64,000 nucleotides of DNA. Origin: Roseburia_D yibonii (GTDB lineage: Bacteria > Bacillota > Clostridia > Lachnospirales > Lachnospiraceae). How positions within the stretch are numbered: position 1 is the stretch's first letter; each line of letters begins with the position of its first letter. Below the pieces are notes generated by a model. The model saw nothing but the letters and a program-made list of their open reading frames with translations. It made no database searches and was not told the DNA's origin. The stretch lies in assembly GCF_014297335.1 (NCBI RefSeq), contig NZ_JACOQH010000001.1, positions 310,001-374,000 of the forward strand, given 5' to 3'. This document shows positions 32,424 through 41,906 of this stretch, in pieces. The translations under genes and the position numbers were made by a program.

Positions 32424-34859
32424 ATGAAATTCGGACATTTTGACGACGTGAACAAGGAATATGTGATCACTTCACCGCGTACCCCGCTGCCGTGGATCAA
32501 CTACCTCGGCTGTGAAGATTTCTTTTCCTTGAAATCAAATACCTGCGGAGGATACAGCTTTTACAAAGACGCGAAGCTCCTTCGCCTGACCAGATACCGC
32601 TATAACAACGTACCACTGGACAGCAACGGTCTTTACTACTTTATCAAGGACGGAGATACCGTATGGAATCCGGGCTGGATGCCGACCAAGACCGAACTTG
32701 ACGACTACAAATGCCGCCACGGTCTTGGCTACTCCGTTTTTGAAGGAAAAAAGAACGGCATTTCCGCCGTCCTCACCGATTTTGTCCCGATGGGCACTGC
32801 GTGTGAAGTAAACAAACTGACTCTGACCAATGAATCCGATGAGAAAAAAGATTTCACCCTGTTTTCCTATGTGGAATTCTGCCTGTGGAATGCCATGGAC
32901 GACATGACCAACTTCCAGCGTAATTTCAGCACCGGCGAAGTCGAGATCCACGGATCCACGATCTACCACAAGACCGAATACCGTGAACGCCGGAACCACT
33001 ACGCGATCTTCTCCGTCAACACGGACATCGACGGATTTGATACCGACCGCGATTCTTTCCTTGGCGCATACGGAGAAAACCGCGCTCCGGAAGTTGTGAT
33101 GACCGGAAAAGCCAAAAATTCCGTTGCAAGCGGCTGGGCTCCGGTTGGTTCCCACCAGATCAATATTTCCCTGGCTCCGGGCGAAAGCAGAGACCTCGTC
33201 TTTGTACTCGGCTATGTGGAGAACAAAAAGGACGAAAAGTGGGAAGGTTTAAATAAGGTAAACCGCAAACCGGCGGAAGCTATGCTCACCAAATTTGACA
33301 CAACCGAAAAAGCGGATCAGGCACTTGCCGACTTAAAAGCTTACTGGAACGGTCTGCTCTCCCATTTCACCGTATCTTCTTCCGAAGAAAAACTGGATCG
33401 CATGGTCAACATATGGCACCAGTATCAGTGTATGGTCACCTTCAATATGTCCCGTTCGGCTTCCTACTTTGAATCCGGCATCGGCAGAGGCATGGGCTTC
33501 CGTGATTCCTGCCAGGATCTGCTCGGTTTCGTACATCTGATCCCGGATCGCGCAAGACAGCGTATCCTCGATATCGCTTCCACACAGTTTGAGGACGGCA
33601 GCGCTTACCATCAGTATCAGCCGCTGACCAAAAAGGGAAATGCCGATATCGGAAGCGGCTTCAATGATGATCCGCTCTGGCTCATTGCGGGAACTGCCGC
33701 TTACATCAAGGAGACCGGTGACTACTCGATCTTAGACGAGATCACACCGTATGATAACGACGCATCCAAGGCAACCGACTTTATGGAACATTTAAGACGT
33801 TCCTTCAACTATACCGTAAATCATTTGGGCCCGCACGGTCTTCCGCTGATCGGACGCGCCGACTGGAACGACTGCTTAAACTTAAACTGCTTCTCCGAAG
33901 AACCGGGTGAATCTTTCCAGACCTTCGGACCATCGGAAGGACCGAATGCAGAATCTGTCTTCATCGCCGGAATGTTCGTAAAATACGGCAAAGATTACGC
34001 AGCGATCTGCCGTCACAGAGGGCTTGAAGAAGAAGCAAAAGAAGCAGAAAAACAGATCGAAAAAATGGAACAGACCGTACTCGATGCCGGCTGGGATGGC
34101 GAATGGTATCTGCGTGCCTATGACCATTACAAACACAAGGTCGGTTCCAAAGAATGCGAGGAAGGAAAAATCTTCATCGAGCCACAGGGCTTTTGTGTCA
34201 TTGCCGAGATCGGCTTAAAAGACGGCTACTGCTTAAAGGCCATGGAATCGGTAGAAAAGCATCTGGACACCAAATATGGTATCGTACTGCTCCAGCCATG
34301 CTATACCAGATATCATGTAGAGTTAGGTGAGATCACCTCCTACCCGGGCGGCTACAAGGAAAATGCCGGTATCTTCTGCCACAACAATCCATGGATCTCT
34401 ATCGCAGAGACGGTAGTCGGACGTGGAAACCGCGCATGGCAGGTATACACGAGAACCTGCCCTGCCTACATTGAGGATATCAGCGAGATCCATCGCACCG
34501 AACCATATGTGTACTCCCAGATGATCGCAGGAAAAGACGCGCCAAACTTTGGTGAAGCAAAGAACAGCTGGCTGACCGGAACCGCCGCATGGACGTTCCT
34601 TGACGTTTCGCAGTACATCCTCGGCATCCGCCCGGACTATGACGGACTGGTTGTAGATCCTTGTATTCCGGCATCCTTAGACGGCTTCTCTGCAAAACGT
34701 GATTTCCGTGGCGTAACCTATCACATCACGGTCAAGAATCCGAATGGCGCAGAAAAAGGTGTTGCTTCCATGACCGTAGACGGCACTCCGGTAGAAGGAA
34801 ATATGATCCCGTTTGACGGCTCCAAAAAAGAAGTTCAGGTTGAAGTTGTAATGGGATAA
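32424..34859 (+). CDS. cbpA: Cellobiose phosphorylase (GH94)
   Basis: Cytosolic enzyme splitting cellobiose with phosphate into glucose 1-phosphate and glucose (EC 2.4.1.20), saving ATP. 811 aa, the size of the Acetivibrio thermocellus enzyme, which it resembles from the first residues (MKFGHFDDVNKEYVITSPRT) onward. The N-terminal beta-sandwich, the (alpha/alpha)6 catalytic barrel with the proton-donor aspartate in GRADWNDCLN, and the C-terminal segment are all present. AGGAGG lies 8 bases before ATG 32424. It is controlled by the LacI-type repressor next to it. No cellobiose transporter lies in the window. Confidence 0.96.
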   Translation: MKFGHFDDVNKEYVITSPRTPLPWINYLGCEDFFSLKSNTCGGYSFYKDAKLLRLTRYRYNNVPLDSNGLYYFIKDGDTVWNPGWMPTKTELDDYKCRHGLGYSVFEGKKNGISAVLTDFVPMGTACEVNKLTLTNESDEKKDFTLFSYVEFCLWNAMDDMTNFQRNFSTGEVEIHGSTIYHKTEYRERRNHYAIFSVNTDIDGFDTDRDSFLGAYGENRAPEVVMTGKAKNSVASGWAPVGSHQINISLAPGESRDLVFVLGYVENKKDEKWEGLNKVNRKPAEAMLTKFDTTEKADQALADLKAYWNGLLSHFTVSSSEEKLDRMVNIWHQYQCMVTFNMSRSASYFESGIGRGMGFRDSCQDLLGFVHLIPDRARQRILDIASTQFEDGSAYHQYQPLTKKGNADIGSGFNDDPLWLIAGTAAYIKETGDYSILDEITPYDNDASKATDFMEHLRRSFNYTVNHLGPHGLPLIGRADWNDCLNLNCFSEEPGESFQTFGPSEGPNAESVFIAGMFVKYGKDYAAICRHRGLEEEAKEAEKQIEKMEQTVLDAGWDGEWYLRAYDHYKHKVGSKECEEGKIFIEPQGFCVIAEIGLKDGYCLKAMESVEKHLDTKYGIVLLQPCYTRYHVELGEITSYPGGYKENAGIFCHNNPWISIAETVVGRGNRAWQVYTRTCPAYIEDISEIHRTEPYVYSQMIAGKDAPNFGEAKNSWLTGTAAWTFLDVSQYILGIRPDYDGLVVDPCIPASLDGFSAKRDFRGVTYHITVKNPNGAEKGVASMTVDGTPVEGNMIPFDGSKKEVQVEVVMG

Positions 34860-34908
34860 TCCAGAAAGCGGGATGCGTTCCGCATCCCACTCTGACAACT
34901 GCCAATAC

Positions 34909-34949
34909 AAAAAGAACATGTTTCGGAAATTCCGGAACATGTTCTTTTT
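34909..34949. terminator. Bidirectional terminator between cbpA and the GT2 gene
   Basis: AAAAAGAACATGTTTCGG (34909-34926) pairs with its complement (34932-34949) with one mismatch, ending in T runs in both directions. A second small hairpin, GGGATGCG/CGCATCCC, lies at 34870-34888 without a T run. Confidence 0.88.
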
Positions 34950-34959
34950 ATAAACGTTT

Positions 34960-35880
34960 TTATAACATCCGATTGATCAGATACAGCCCTTTCACCACGA
35001 TGTTGTCCAGGCGTTTCTGACGATAGATCTTTTTGTTAAATATAAGCCGGATACGCGCCGCAAAACTGGTCTTCGATGCGAGGAGCAGCTGCACCAGCTC
35101 GTCCTTTTCTTTATTTCCATGATACTCTTTGGCAAAATTCGCGATCTGCTTTCCGAGCATCCCTCTCGTCTTTTTTAAGAACTTCCACTTGTTTTTTATC
35201 ATTACAAGCGCACTTCTGCTCGATCCCAGCTGATTGTCGCCATGCTGACGATAGAGGATGTACGCGCCCTTGTCAAAAATGACCGTTCCAAGATAAGATG
35301 CCACCAGATAGCACCACCAGTCATGCCAGATCGCATTCTTTGGCAGATGTCCCTTTACCTCATCGATCAGCGCCCGGTTCATCACTGCGGTACACCCGGT
35401 ACACATACTCTCAATCAGCGCGTTGCCAAATCCCGGAACCGCATCGGGAATCTCACCCTCCGGCAGACGGTTTAAATCCTGATCGACCAGAATCTGGTTG
35501 CTGCAATAAAGCGCCGGTCCATCAAGCGCCTCCAAACGTTCTACCGCAACCTCGATCTTATTTTCCAGCCAGTAATCATCCTGGTCTGAAAACGCCACAT
35601 AATCCGCATCGCATTTCTGGATCAGTTCGAGGAAGCTTCTCGTAAGTCCCTCATTTTTCCCCGGAAATACATACAGATTCTCGTGCTGTTCCTGATACTT
35701 CTTTAAAATCTCAAGCGTCGCGTCCTTTGATCCGTCATCCCGCACCAGCACCTCGATGTTTGGCCAGGTCTGACGGAAAATACTGTCTAACTGTTCTGCA
35801 AGATACCGCTCCCCGTTATAAGTAGACATCAGTATCTGTACTTTTTTATCACTTTGCATATGGCATGATTGCCCTTTCAT
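34960..35880 (-). CDS. GT2 family glycosyltransferase (rhamnosyltransferase-like)
   Basis: 306 aa, GT-A fold. Motifs: VQILMSTYNGERYLAEQLDS at the nucleotide site, VLVRDDGSKD, the metal-binding FSDQDDYW, and the acceptor-side WHDWWCYLVA. These match the RgpB-like rhamnosyltransferases. It starts 2 bases after the carbamate kinase stop and so shares its transcript. Either the ATG at 35880 or one at 35859 could be used; the only purine-rich site (AAAGGG) lies between them. It probably adds a sugar in surface polysaccharide synthesis although it is 6 kb from the main locus. Confidence 0.86.
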   Translation of the reverse strand: MKGQSCHMQSDKKVQILMSTYNGERYLAEQLDSIFRQTWPNIEVLVRDDGSKDATLEILKKYQEQHENLYVFPGKNEGLTRSFLELIQKCDADYVAFSDQDDYWLENKIEVAVERLEALDGPALYCSNQILVDQDLNRLPEGEIPDAVPGFGNALIESMCTGCTAVMNRALIDEVKGHLPKNAIWHDWWCYLVASYLGTVIFDKGAYILYRQHGDNQLGSSRSALVMIKNKWKFLKKTRGMLGKQIANFAKEYHGNKEKDELVQLLLASKTSFAARIRLIFNKKIYRQKRLDNIVVKGLYLINRML

Positions 35881-35882
35881 TT

Positions 35883-36815
35883 CTATTTGTGGATCAGAGT
35901 GCCGTTTGTCGTGTTCATTCCGCTGTGCGTCTCATCCAGCTTTGTAATGAATACTTTACGGATCGCAGAGTCACCGATGAAATCGATGGCAGCTTCAATC
36001 TTAGGACGCATGGTTCCTTCCTCGAACTGTCCCTCTTCCATATAGCGCTTTGCCTCTTCCACGGACATGGAATCGATCGGTTTTTCTGACGGTGTGCCAT
36101 AATTCAGGCATACCTTCTGCACGCCGGTCAGGATAACGAGTGTCTCGGCGTCTACCAGTTCTGCAAGCTTTCCTGCCGCAAGATCTTTTTCAATGACCGC
36201 ACTCGCGCCCTGTAAATTATTTTCCTGCATCAGAACCGGGATTCCGCCGCCGCCACATGCGATCACGACCTGATCCGCGTCACTGAGTGCGCGCACCGCG
36301 TCGATCTCCACAATATCGATCGGCTTAGGTGCCGCAACGATCCTGCGGTAACCATCCTCGGTCTTCGTCACATGGTTGCCCTTCTTTTCTTCCGCTTCTG
36401 CTTCCTCCTCGGTCATAACCCGTCCAATGACCTTGGTCGGATGATAGAATGCCTCATCATAAGGATCTACACACACCTGGGTCAGCACTGTCGCAACCGG
36501 CTTGTAGATCCCACGGTTCAAAAGCTCCGTGCGGATCGCGTTCTGTAAGTCGTAGCCGATATATCCCTGGCTCATTGCGGAGCAGACACTCATCGGAGTT
36601 GCTGTGTACTCCGGATAGAGACGGCAGAACTCGGACATTGCTGTGTGGATCATGCCTACCTGCGGTCCATTGCTGTGTGTGACAATGATCTGATAATCAT
36701 CTTTTATAAAATCAGCGACTGCCTTCGCTGTCTTCTTTGTTGCTTTTTTCTGTTCCGGAAGCGTAGTTCCCAGCGCATCGTGTCCCAATGCGATCACAAT
36801 CTTCTTTTTTTTCAT
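35883..36815 (-). CDS. arcC: Carbamate kinase
   Basis: Makes ATP and carbamate from carbamoyl phosphate and ADP, or the reverse. 310 aa, typical size, with family segments HSNGPQVGMI, CSAMSQGYIGYDLQNAI, VIACGGGGIPV and AIDFIGDSAIRKVFITKL. The N-terminal nucleotide-site motif, usually ALGGNAL, is ALGHDALGTTLPEQ here, so Gly-Asn are replaced by His-Asp. ATG 36815 has GGGAGG 9 bases upstream. No arginine deiminase or carbamoyltransferase is nearby; the only operon partner is a glycosyltransferase. Confidence 0.88.
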   Translation of the reverse strand: MKKKKIVIALGHDALGTTLPEQKKATKKTAKAVADFIKDDYQIIVTHSNGPQVGMIHTAMSEFCRLYPEYTATPMSVCSAMSQGYIGYDLQNAIRTELLNRGIYKPVATVLTQVCVDPYDEAFYHPTKVIGRVMTEEEAEAEEKKGNHVTKTEDGYRRIVAAPKPIDIVEIDAVRALSDADQVVIACGGGGIPVLMQENNLQGASAVIEKDLAAGKLAELVDAETLVILTGVQKVCLNYGTPSEKPIDSMSVEEAKRYMEEGQFEEGTMRPKIEAAIDFIGDSAIRKVFITKLDETHSGMNTTNGTLIHK

Positions 36816-36845
36816 CAAAGTCGACCTCCCACAAAATATATCTCT

Positions 36846-36874
36846 ATGTTAGCACATTTTAGACTTCTCCACAA
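36846..36874 (-). promoter_or_regulatory. Candidate promoter of the arcC-GT2 operon
   Basis: TTGTGG (36874-36869) and TAACAT (36851-36846), 17 bases apart on the minus strand, placed just beyond the htrA terminator. Confidence 0.5.
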
Positions 36875-36885
36875 CCTCTAAACCG

Positions 36886-36913
36886 GAAAAAGACCGGAGA
36901 AAGTCTCCGGTCT
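36886..36913 (-). terminator. Terminator of htrA
   Basis: AGACCGGAG (36891-36899) and CTCCGGTCT (36905-36913) pair perfectly around a five-base loop, followed on the minus strand by five T residues. It is 21 bases after the htrA stop. Confidence 0.9.
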
Positions 36914-36933
36914 GTTCCTTATTCTATCATATT

Positions 36934-38391
36934 TTACTGCTGCGGCTTTGTACCGAGTGTTACGGTAACGGTCTGTTCCGTGTACTGTCCGTTCGCCGGC
37001 CGCTGAACGGTAACTTCTACCTGGGTACCCGGTGCGTAATACTCGAGCGTATCCTTCAAGTCAGACATGGTTTTTACATCGGTTCCGTCAAACTGAGTGA
37101 TGATATCTCCCTGCAGAATACCTGCCTGTTCTGACGGTGATCCACTGACTACCTGCGCAACATAGATACCGATCGGCATCTTATAAGCAGACGCGATCTG
37201 TGAAGTTACGTTAACACCGTTGATACCGATGTAGGAAGCGGAATCCGCTGCCTGTCTGCTGATCAGCCGGTCAATGATCGGCGCTGCCTTGGAGATCGGG
37301 ATGGAATAGCCCATACCTTCCACCTGGGTATCCGAATACTTCATTTCATTAATACCGATGACTTCGCCTTTCATATTAAGCAAAGCGCCGCCACTGTTAC
37401 CAGGATTGATCGCCGCATCTGTCTGAAGCAGCTCGTTTGTGATCTCTTCACCGGTCGTCTCATCCTGCATGGAAACGGAACGGTTGACTGCACTGATGAC
37501 ACCGGTTGTTACGGACTGTCCGTATCCGAGTGCGTTTCCGATCGCGATCGCGCCCTCACCAACCTGAAGGCTGTCCGAATCACCAAGTGTCGCTACCTTT
37601 ACCTGGCTTAAAGTATCCTGCTGCATGCTGCTCTTTGCTACCTGAACTACCGCAAGATCGCTGGATGCCGCAGTGCCCTTTACTTCCGCTGATGCCGTGG
37701 AGTCATCAATAAACTGGACGGTCAGTGTTGTCGCGCCCTCTACCACATGGTTGTTGGTCGCGATATATAAATAATCATCGTCCTGACTTACAATGATACC
37801 GGAACCGGCGCTCTCGCTTTCACGGGTTCCTGTCTGTCCAAAGAAGTTCTCATACTGCTGCTCACTCATATTGGTGATCGCAACGATGGACGGCATTACT
37901 TCCGAAACAATTCCGGAAACATCCGATACGGAGGTTGCTGTACTTGAGGTATCTGTCGTATCGACTGCGTCTTTTCCGGAGCTGTCCTTTGCGGACTGCT
38001 TTAAGTGCGTAGTCTCTTCTTCCTCCTGTTCTTTTACGTTCGCCGTCTGTGTGGTATTGCTTCCGGTCAGTCTGCCGACTGCGTAATTGGTTCCGGCAAA
38101 TACACTGCCTCCGACCAGTCCGAATACCAGCGCGATCGCAACACATTTTGCAAGTTTTTCTCCAAAGCCGCCTTTTTTGCGTTCTTTCTTCGGGCGTTTC
38201 TGTTTCGGATCATTCATCCCGCCGCCCATGTTCGCGCCATTCATATTGGCTCCGGCATTTGCGCTCCAGGAATTCTGTGCGTTTCCCGAGCTGCTCCATG
38301 TTCCGCTTGTATTCTGGTTATCATTATTGTAATTGTACTGATTGTTGTTATATGAAGAACCAGAAAAGTTGTTGTTCTGATTGTTATCCAT
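36934..38391 (-). CDS. htrA: HtrA/DegP-family serine protease
   Basis: Membrane-anchored, surface-facing quality-control protease, 485 aa. The first 80 residues are a Asn/Gln/Gly-rich cytosolic tail followed by lysines, then one membrane helix (about 85-108). The trypsin-like domain has the triad histidine in ATNNHVVEG, aspartate in SSDLAVVQV and serine in NPGNSGGALL. One PDZ domain (about 370-475) follows. The ribosome site is AAAGGAG. A terminator follows. It is a single-gene unit with its own promoter at 38454-38482. Confidence 0.94.
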   Translation of the reverse strand: MDNNQNNNFSGSSYNNNQYNYNNDNQNTSGTWSSSGNAQNSWSANAGANMNGANMGGGMNDPKQKRPKKERKKGGFGEKLAKCVAIALVFGLVGGSVFAGTNYAVGRLTGSNTTQTANVKEQEEEETTHLKQSAKDSSGKDAVDTTDTSSTATSVSDVSGIVSEVMPSIVAITNMSEQQYENFFGQTGTRESESAGSGIIVSQDDDYLYIATNNHVVEGATTLTVQFIDDSTASAEVKGTAASSDLAVVQVAKSSMQQDTLSQVKVATLGDSDSLQVGEGAIAIGNALGYGQSVTTGVISAVNRSVSMQDETTGEEITNELLQTDAAINPGNSGGALLNMKGEVIGINEMKYSDTQVEGMGYSIPISKAAPIIDRLISRQAADSASYIGINGVNVTSQIASAYKMPIGIYVAQVVSGSPSEQAGILQGDIITQFDGTDVKTMSDLKDTLEYYAPGTQVEVTVQRPANGQYTEQTVTVTLGTKPQQ

Positions 38392-38453
38392 AACGATTTC
38401 TCCTTTCGTCTCCTCTGATATCAGTTCCTCTTTTTCTTTTGTGACATCAGTCT

Positions 38454-38482
38454 AGTATATAATTGTGACGCTTTTGTGATAA
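38454..38482 (-). promoter_or_regulatory. Candidate promoter of htrA
   Basis: TTATCA (38482-38477) and TATACT (38459-38454), spaced 17 bases on the minus strand. TCACAA occurs three times around it (about 38441, 38465 and 38475), which may be binding sites for a stress regulator. Confidence 0.5.
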
Positions 38483-38520
38483 TAGATAACAATTTCCTTT
38501 TCTTCACAAAAAATCCATAA

Positions 38521-40353
38521 TTATTCAACCGTAACCGATTTTGCGAGGTTACGCGGCTTGTCTACGTCGCATCCCTTGCCGACCGCCACATAATACGCGA
38601 AAAGCTGTAATGGGATGATCGCGAGGGAATTGGTGAAATATCTGTTGGTCTGCGGCAGATAGATCACATAGTCCGCAGCCTTTTCGATCTCTGTATTTTC
38701 CTCGTTGGTGATGGCAAGCACAAACGCCCCGCGCGTGCGCACCTCGACAATGTTACTGATCGTCTTTTTATAGAGGTCCTTCTGTGTCACCACTGCCGTA
38801 ACCAGAGTGCCGTCCTCGATCAGTGAGATCGTGCCGTGTTTTAATTCTCCCGCCGCATAGGCTTCGGAATGGATATAAGAAATCTCTTTTAATTTGAGGG
38901 ATCCTTCCAGTGAGATCGCGTAGTCGATCCCCCTGCCAATAAAAAATACATCTTTTGCCGCAATATAGCGGTTCGCGAAACGCTGGATCTTCTCCTTATT
39001 ATGGAGTAACATCTCGATCTGATCCGGCAGCTTCTTTAAATCCGTGATCAGCTCTGTCGTTTCACTTTCTGTGATCTTTCCACGCACCTGCGCAAACTTG
39101 ATCGCAAGCAGATAAAGTGCTATTAACTGTGCGCTGTATGCCTTTGTGGTCGCCACCGCGATCTCCGGACCTGCCCAGGTATACATTACCTTATCCGCCT
39201 CACGCGCGATCGAGCTTCCGACTACATTTACAATGCCAAGTGTCATGATCCCGCGCTCTTTCGCCAGACGCAGTGCCGCAAGCGTATCCGCGGTCTCCCC
39301 GGACTGGCTGATGATCACAACAAGCGTTCCCTTCTCAAGGATCGGATCCCGGTAACGGAACTCACTCGCGACATCCACTTCCACCGGAATGCGCGCAAGC
39401 CCCTCAAAGATGTACTTGTTCGTCACACCCGTGTGATATGCGGAACCGCAGGCAACGATATGGATCTTCTGAATGGACGCGATCTCCTCGTCTGTCATGC
39501 CAAGTTCTTCGATCACGATCCTGCCGTCTTTGATCCTCGGGCTTAAGGTATCGCGCACGGTCTTCGGCTGTTCATACATTTCTTTTAACATAAAATGCTC
39601 ATAGCCGCCTTTTTCCGCCGCATTGATATCCCACTCGATCGTTTTGGATTCTTTTTGTATGATCTCACCGTCCACATTAAAAAATTCAATGTTTTTCTCG
39701 GAAAGTCTGGCGATCTCCTCATTTTCGATAAAATATACTTCTCTGGTATATTTTAATACTGCCGGGACATCCGAAGCGATCAGATTTCCTTCTTTTCCTT
39801 TTCCCACGATAAGCGGGCTGTCTTTCCGCACAGCATAAACCACATCCGGTTCATCCGCGAACAGAATGCCGAGTGCGTAAGATCCCTCCACGCGGTGCAT
39901 GATCTTTGTCACTGCCTCGAGCGGATTTTCACACTTTTTATAATAGTAATCCAGAAGATGTGCGATAACCTCGGTATCTGTCTCGGAAATAAAGGAATAT
40001 CCCTTTTCGATCAGCTGGTTTTTCAGCTTTAAATAGTTCTCAATGATCCCGTTGTGTACCACCGCGATCGTATGATCCGCGTTAAAATGCGGGTGCGCAT
40101 TGACATCCGACGGTTCTCCGTGCGTTGCCCAGCGGGTGTGTCCGATCCCAACGGTTCCCGGAAGCAGTTCCCCGCCATGCGTCAGCTCATTTAACACCTT
40201 CAAACGTCCGGTCGCTTTTTTGATATTGATCTGCGCTCCGTCATACACTGCCATTCCCGCTGAGTCATAGCCACGGTATTCCAGCTTTTCGAGACCATCC
40301 AATAAGATCGGCGCAGCCTGTTTTTTTCCAATATATCCAACAATTCCACACAT
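38521..40353 (-). CDS. glmS: Glutamine-fructose-6-phosphate aminotransferase (isomerising)
   Basis: First enzyme of UDP-GlcNAc synthesis; makes glucosamine 6-phosphate. 610 aa. The initiator Met is followed by the nucleophile cysteine (MCGIVGYIGKKQAAPILLDG). The glutaminase domain has GHTRWATHGEPS; two SIS sugar-isomerase domains follow (ACGSAYHTGV; ISQSGETADT; and the second from about 455, IGRGIDYAISLEGSLKLKEIS), ending in the usual KSVTVE. The 97-base gap to the upstream gene is too short and lacks the core of a glmS ribozyme. Confidence 0.96.
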   Translation of the reverse strand: MCGIVGYIGKKQAAPILLDGLEKLEYRGYDSAGMAVYDGAQINIKKATGRLKVLNELTHGGELLPGTVGIGHTRWATHGEPSDVNAHPHFNADHTIAVVHNGIIENYLKLKNQLIEKGYSFISETDTEVIAHLLDYYYKKCENPLEAVTKIMHRVEGSYALGILFADEPDVVYAVRKDSPLIVGKGKEGNLIASDVPAVLKYTREVYFIENEEIARLSEKNIEFFNVDGEIIQKESKTIEWDINAAEKGGYEHFMLKEMYEQPKTVRDTLSPRIKDGRIVIEELGMTDEEIASIQKIHIVACGSAYHTGVTNKYIFEGLARIPVEVDVASEFRYRDPILEKGTLVVIISQSGETADTLAALRLAKERGIMTLGIVNVVGSSIAREADKVMYTWAGPEIAVATTKAYSAQLIALYLLAIKFAQVRGKITESETTELITDLKKLPDQIEMLLHNKEKIQRFANRYIAAKDVFFIGRGIDYAISLEGSLKLKEISYIHSEAYAAGELKHGTISLIEDGTLVTAVVTQKDLYKKTISNIVEVRTRGAFVLAITNEENTEIEKAADYVIYLPQTNRYFTNSLAIIPLQLFAYYVAVGKGCDVDKPRNLAKSVTVE

Positions 40354-40395
40354 AGTCTTTCCTCACTTTATCTTTGTTTTCTTTATACAACAAAG

Positions 40396-40425
40396 GTCTG
40401 CCCCCGCATAACCGCGGAAGCAGAC
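40396..40425 (-). terminator. Hairpin between LCP gene and glmS
   Basis: GTCTGC and GCAGAC (40396-40401, 40420-40425) flank an inner CCGC/GCGG pair. T-rich runs flank both sides (CTTTGTTG on the minus strand; CTTCTTTTTA on the plus). A probable partial terminator after the LCP gene. Confidence 0.6.
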
Positions 40426-40450
40426 GCTTCTTTTTACTGTTACTTACTAT

Positions 40451-41806
40451 CTATTCGGTTTCGGTACTTTCTACATCATCTGTCTTCGTATGATCTTCCT
40501 CCGTCGGATCGGACGTCTTCACCGCATCATCTGCCGAATATCCTGTCTTGGTCGTGATCTTGTCACTGATCGCCTCTACTGTGTTGGACGGCGTATAATT
40601 CTCATCCTCAAACAGGAAGGTATGGAGTTCTTCCACGTTTGTCGTAAGATCGCAAGGAATGACACAGTCACCCTGTTTTCCGACATTGGCCGTGTTCTTA
40701 TAGAACGGGAATCCACAGGTATCTGCCAGTTCATAACTCTGCAGATATACTGCCATGCCAAGAAGCTCCTTATTGGAGTAGCTGGTGGAAACTTCCTCTG
40801 TCATCTTATCCACGATCTTGGTCAGTGTGGCGACATCTGCCTTCTTTGCCTTTTCGATCAGCTTTGTGATGACAGTTCTCTGACGGAGCGCACGACGGTA
40901 ATCGTCACCGGCTGTATAACGGATGCGGGCATAGGCCGTTGCCTGTACACCATCGAGGTTATACGTTCCACCACCATCCAGATAATGTGCTTCTTTTCCG
41001 GTTACCTGCGCAACCTCCCCGATGTAATCCTGGTGTTCGGTCTCACCGTTCATGATCGCAGCTTCTTCATCTGTGATATCCATGGTGATTCCGCCGAGCA
41101 GATCCACACAATCCGCAACCGCGTTAAAGTCTACAGATACATAATCTGTGATATCCAGATCGAGGTTTTTATTTAACATGGAGATCGCCTGTGTCGGACC
41201 TCCCTTGGAATATGCCGCATTTGCTTTCGCGAAGCTGCCGTCTGTGGTATCCATATCCAGATAAGTATCACGGTAGATGGAGACCATGCGGACTTCCTTG
41301 GTATCGTTGTTGATACTTACCACAATGATACTGTCGCTTCGTCCGGTATCAAAATCACCGTTGGAACGGTTGTCCAGTCCAAACAGCGCAATGTTCGTAT
41401 AACCGGAAAGCAGCGCCTGTGTCTCACTGTCCAGCTGGTTGATCGTAAGATCTTCCTCTTTGATCGTACCGCGGTCGATCTTGTTTAATTTCATCCAGAC
41501 GCCGAGGATCAAAAGTAAGATCAGCAGTACGATGATCTCAATGACATAAATGATCACTTTTCTCTTTTTGCGCTGTTTCTTGGTCACTTTCTTTCCACCC
41601 GGTCTGTTTCCGTTTGGATTCGGACGTGTATTTGTATTACGCTTTCCTCCCTGCTGGGATGTCGTTCTTCTTCTCTCACCCTGACCGGAATGCTGACTGC
41701 CGCTCCGCTGCTGCGCCGGTCTGCGTGTACCGCCGGAAGATGATGTATGTGCACCAGATGGTCTGCTTCCAGACGGTCTGTTTCGATTTCCATTCTGTTC
41801 GCTCAT
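40451..41806 (-). CDS. LytR-CpsA-Psr (LCP) family ligase
   Basis: Membrane enzyme family that attaches secondary polymers such as teichoic acid or capsule to peptidoglycan. About 451 aa. A Pro/Ser/Arg/Gly-rich cytosolic tail (1-80) precedes one membrane helix (about 85-108). The extracytoplasmic LCP domain then shows the expected motifs: LFGLDNRSNGDFDTGRSD, VSINNDTKEVRMVSIYRD and the later TAYARIRYTAGDDYRRA with arginines for pyrophosphate. The ATG 41806 start fits GGAGA best; an ATG at 41818 is also in frame. It has a strong promoter of its own and lies at the edge of the polysaccharide locus, where its activity would be useful. Confidence 0.9.
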   Translation of the reverse strand: MSEQNGNRNRPSGSRPSGAHTSSSGGTRRPAQQRSGSQHSGQGERRRTTSQQGGKRNTNTRPNPNGNRPGGKKVTKKQRKKRKVIIYVIEIIVLLILLLILGVWMKLNKIDRGTIKEEDLTINQLDSETQALLSGYTNIALFGLDNRSNGDFDTGRSDSIIVVSINNDTKEVRMVSIYRDTYLDMDTTDGSFAKANAAYSKGGPTQAISMLNKNLDLDITDYVSVDFNAVADCVDLLGGITMDITDEEAAIMNGETEHQDYIGEVAQVTGKEAHYLDGGGTYNLDGVQATAYARIRYTAGDDYRRALRQRTVITKLIEKAKKADVATLTKIVDKMTEEVSTSYSNKELLGMAVYLQSYELADTCGFPFYKNTANVGKQGDCVIPCDLTTNVEELHTFLFEDENYTPSNTVEAISDKITTKTGYSADDAVKTSDPTEEDHTKTDDVESTETE

Positions 41807-41851
41807 TGTTCTCTCCATTTCTCTCTATGTATTACGATAAACAACCAATTA

Positions 41852-41880
41852 ACTATATAATAAATCAATTCTTGTGTCAA
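41852..41880 (-). promoter_or_regulatory. SigA promoter of the LCP gene
   Basis: TTGACA (41880-41875) and TATAGT (41857-41852), exactly 17 bases apart on the minus strand. Confidence 0.8.
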
Positions 41881-41906
41881 TATTTTCCCCTTTTCTTAAT
41901 AAAGGT

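Noticed and set aside
40354..40450. A glmS ribozyme upstream of glmS, expected in many Firmicutes
   Set aside because: The gap is only 97 bases and consists of a terminator-like hairpin and ribosome site; the ribozyme core sequence and length are missing.
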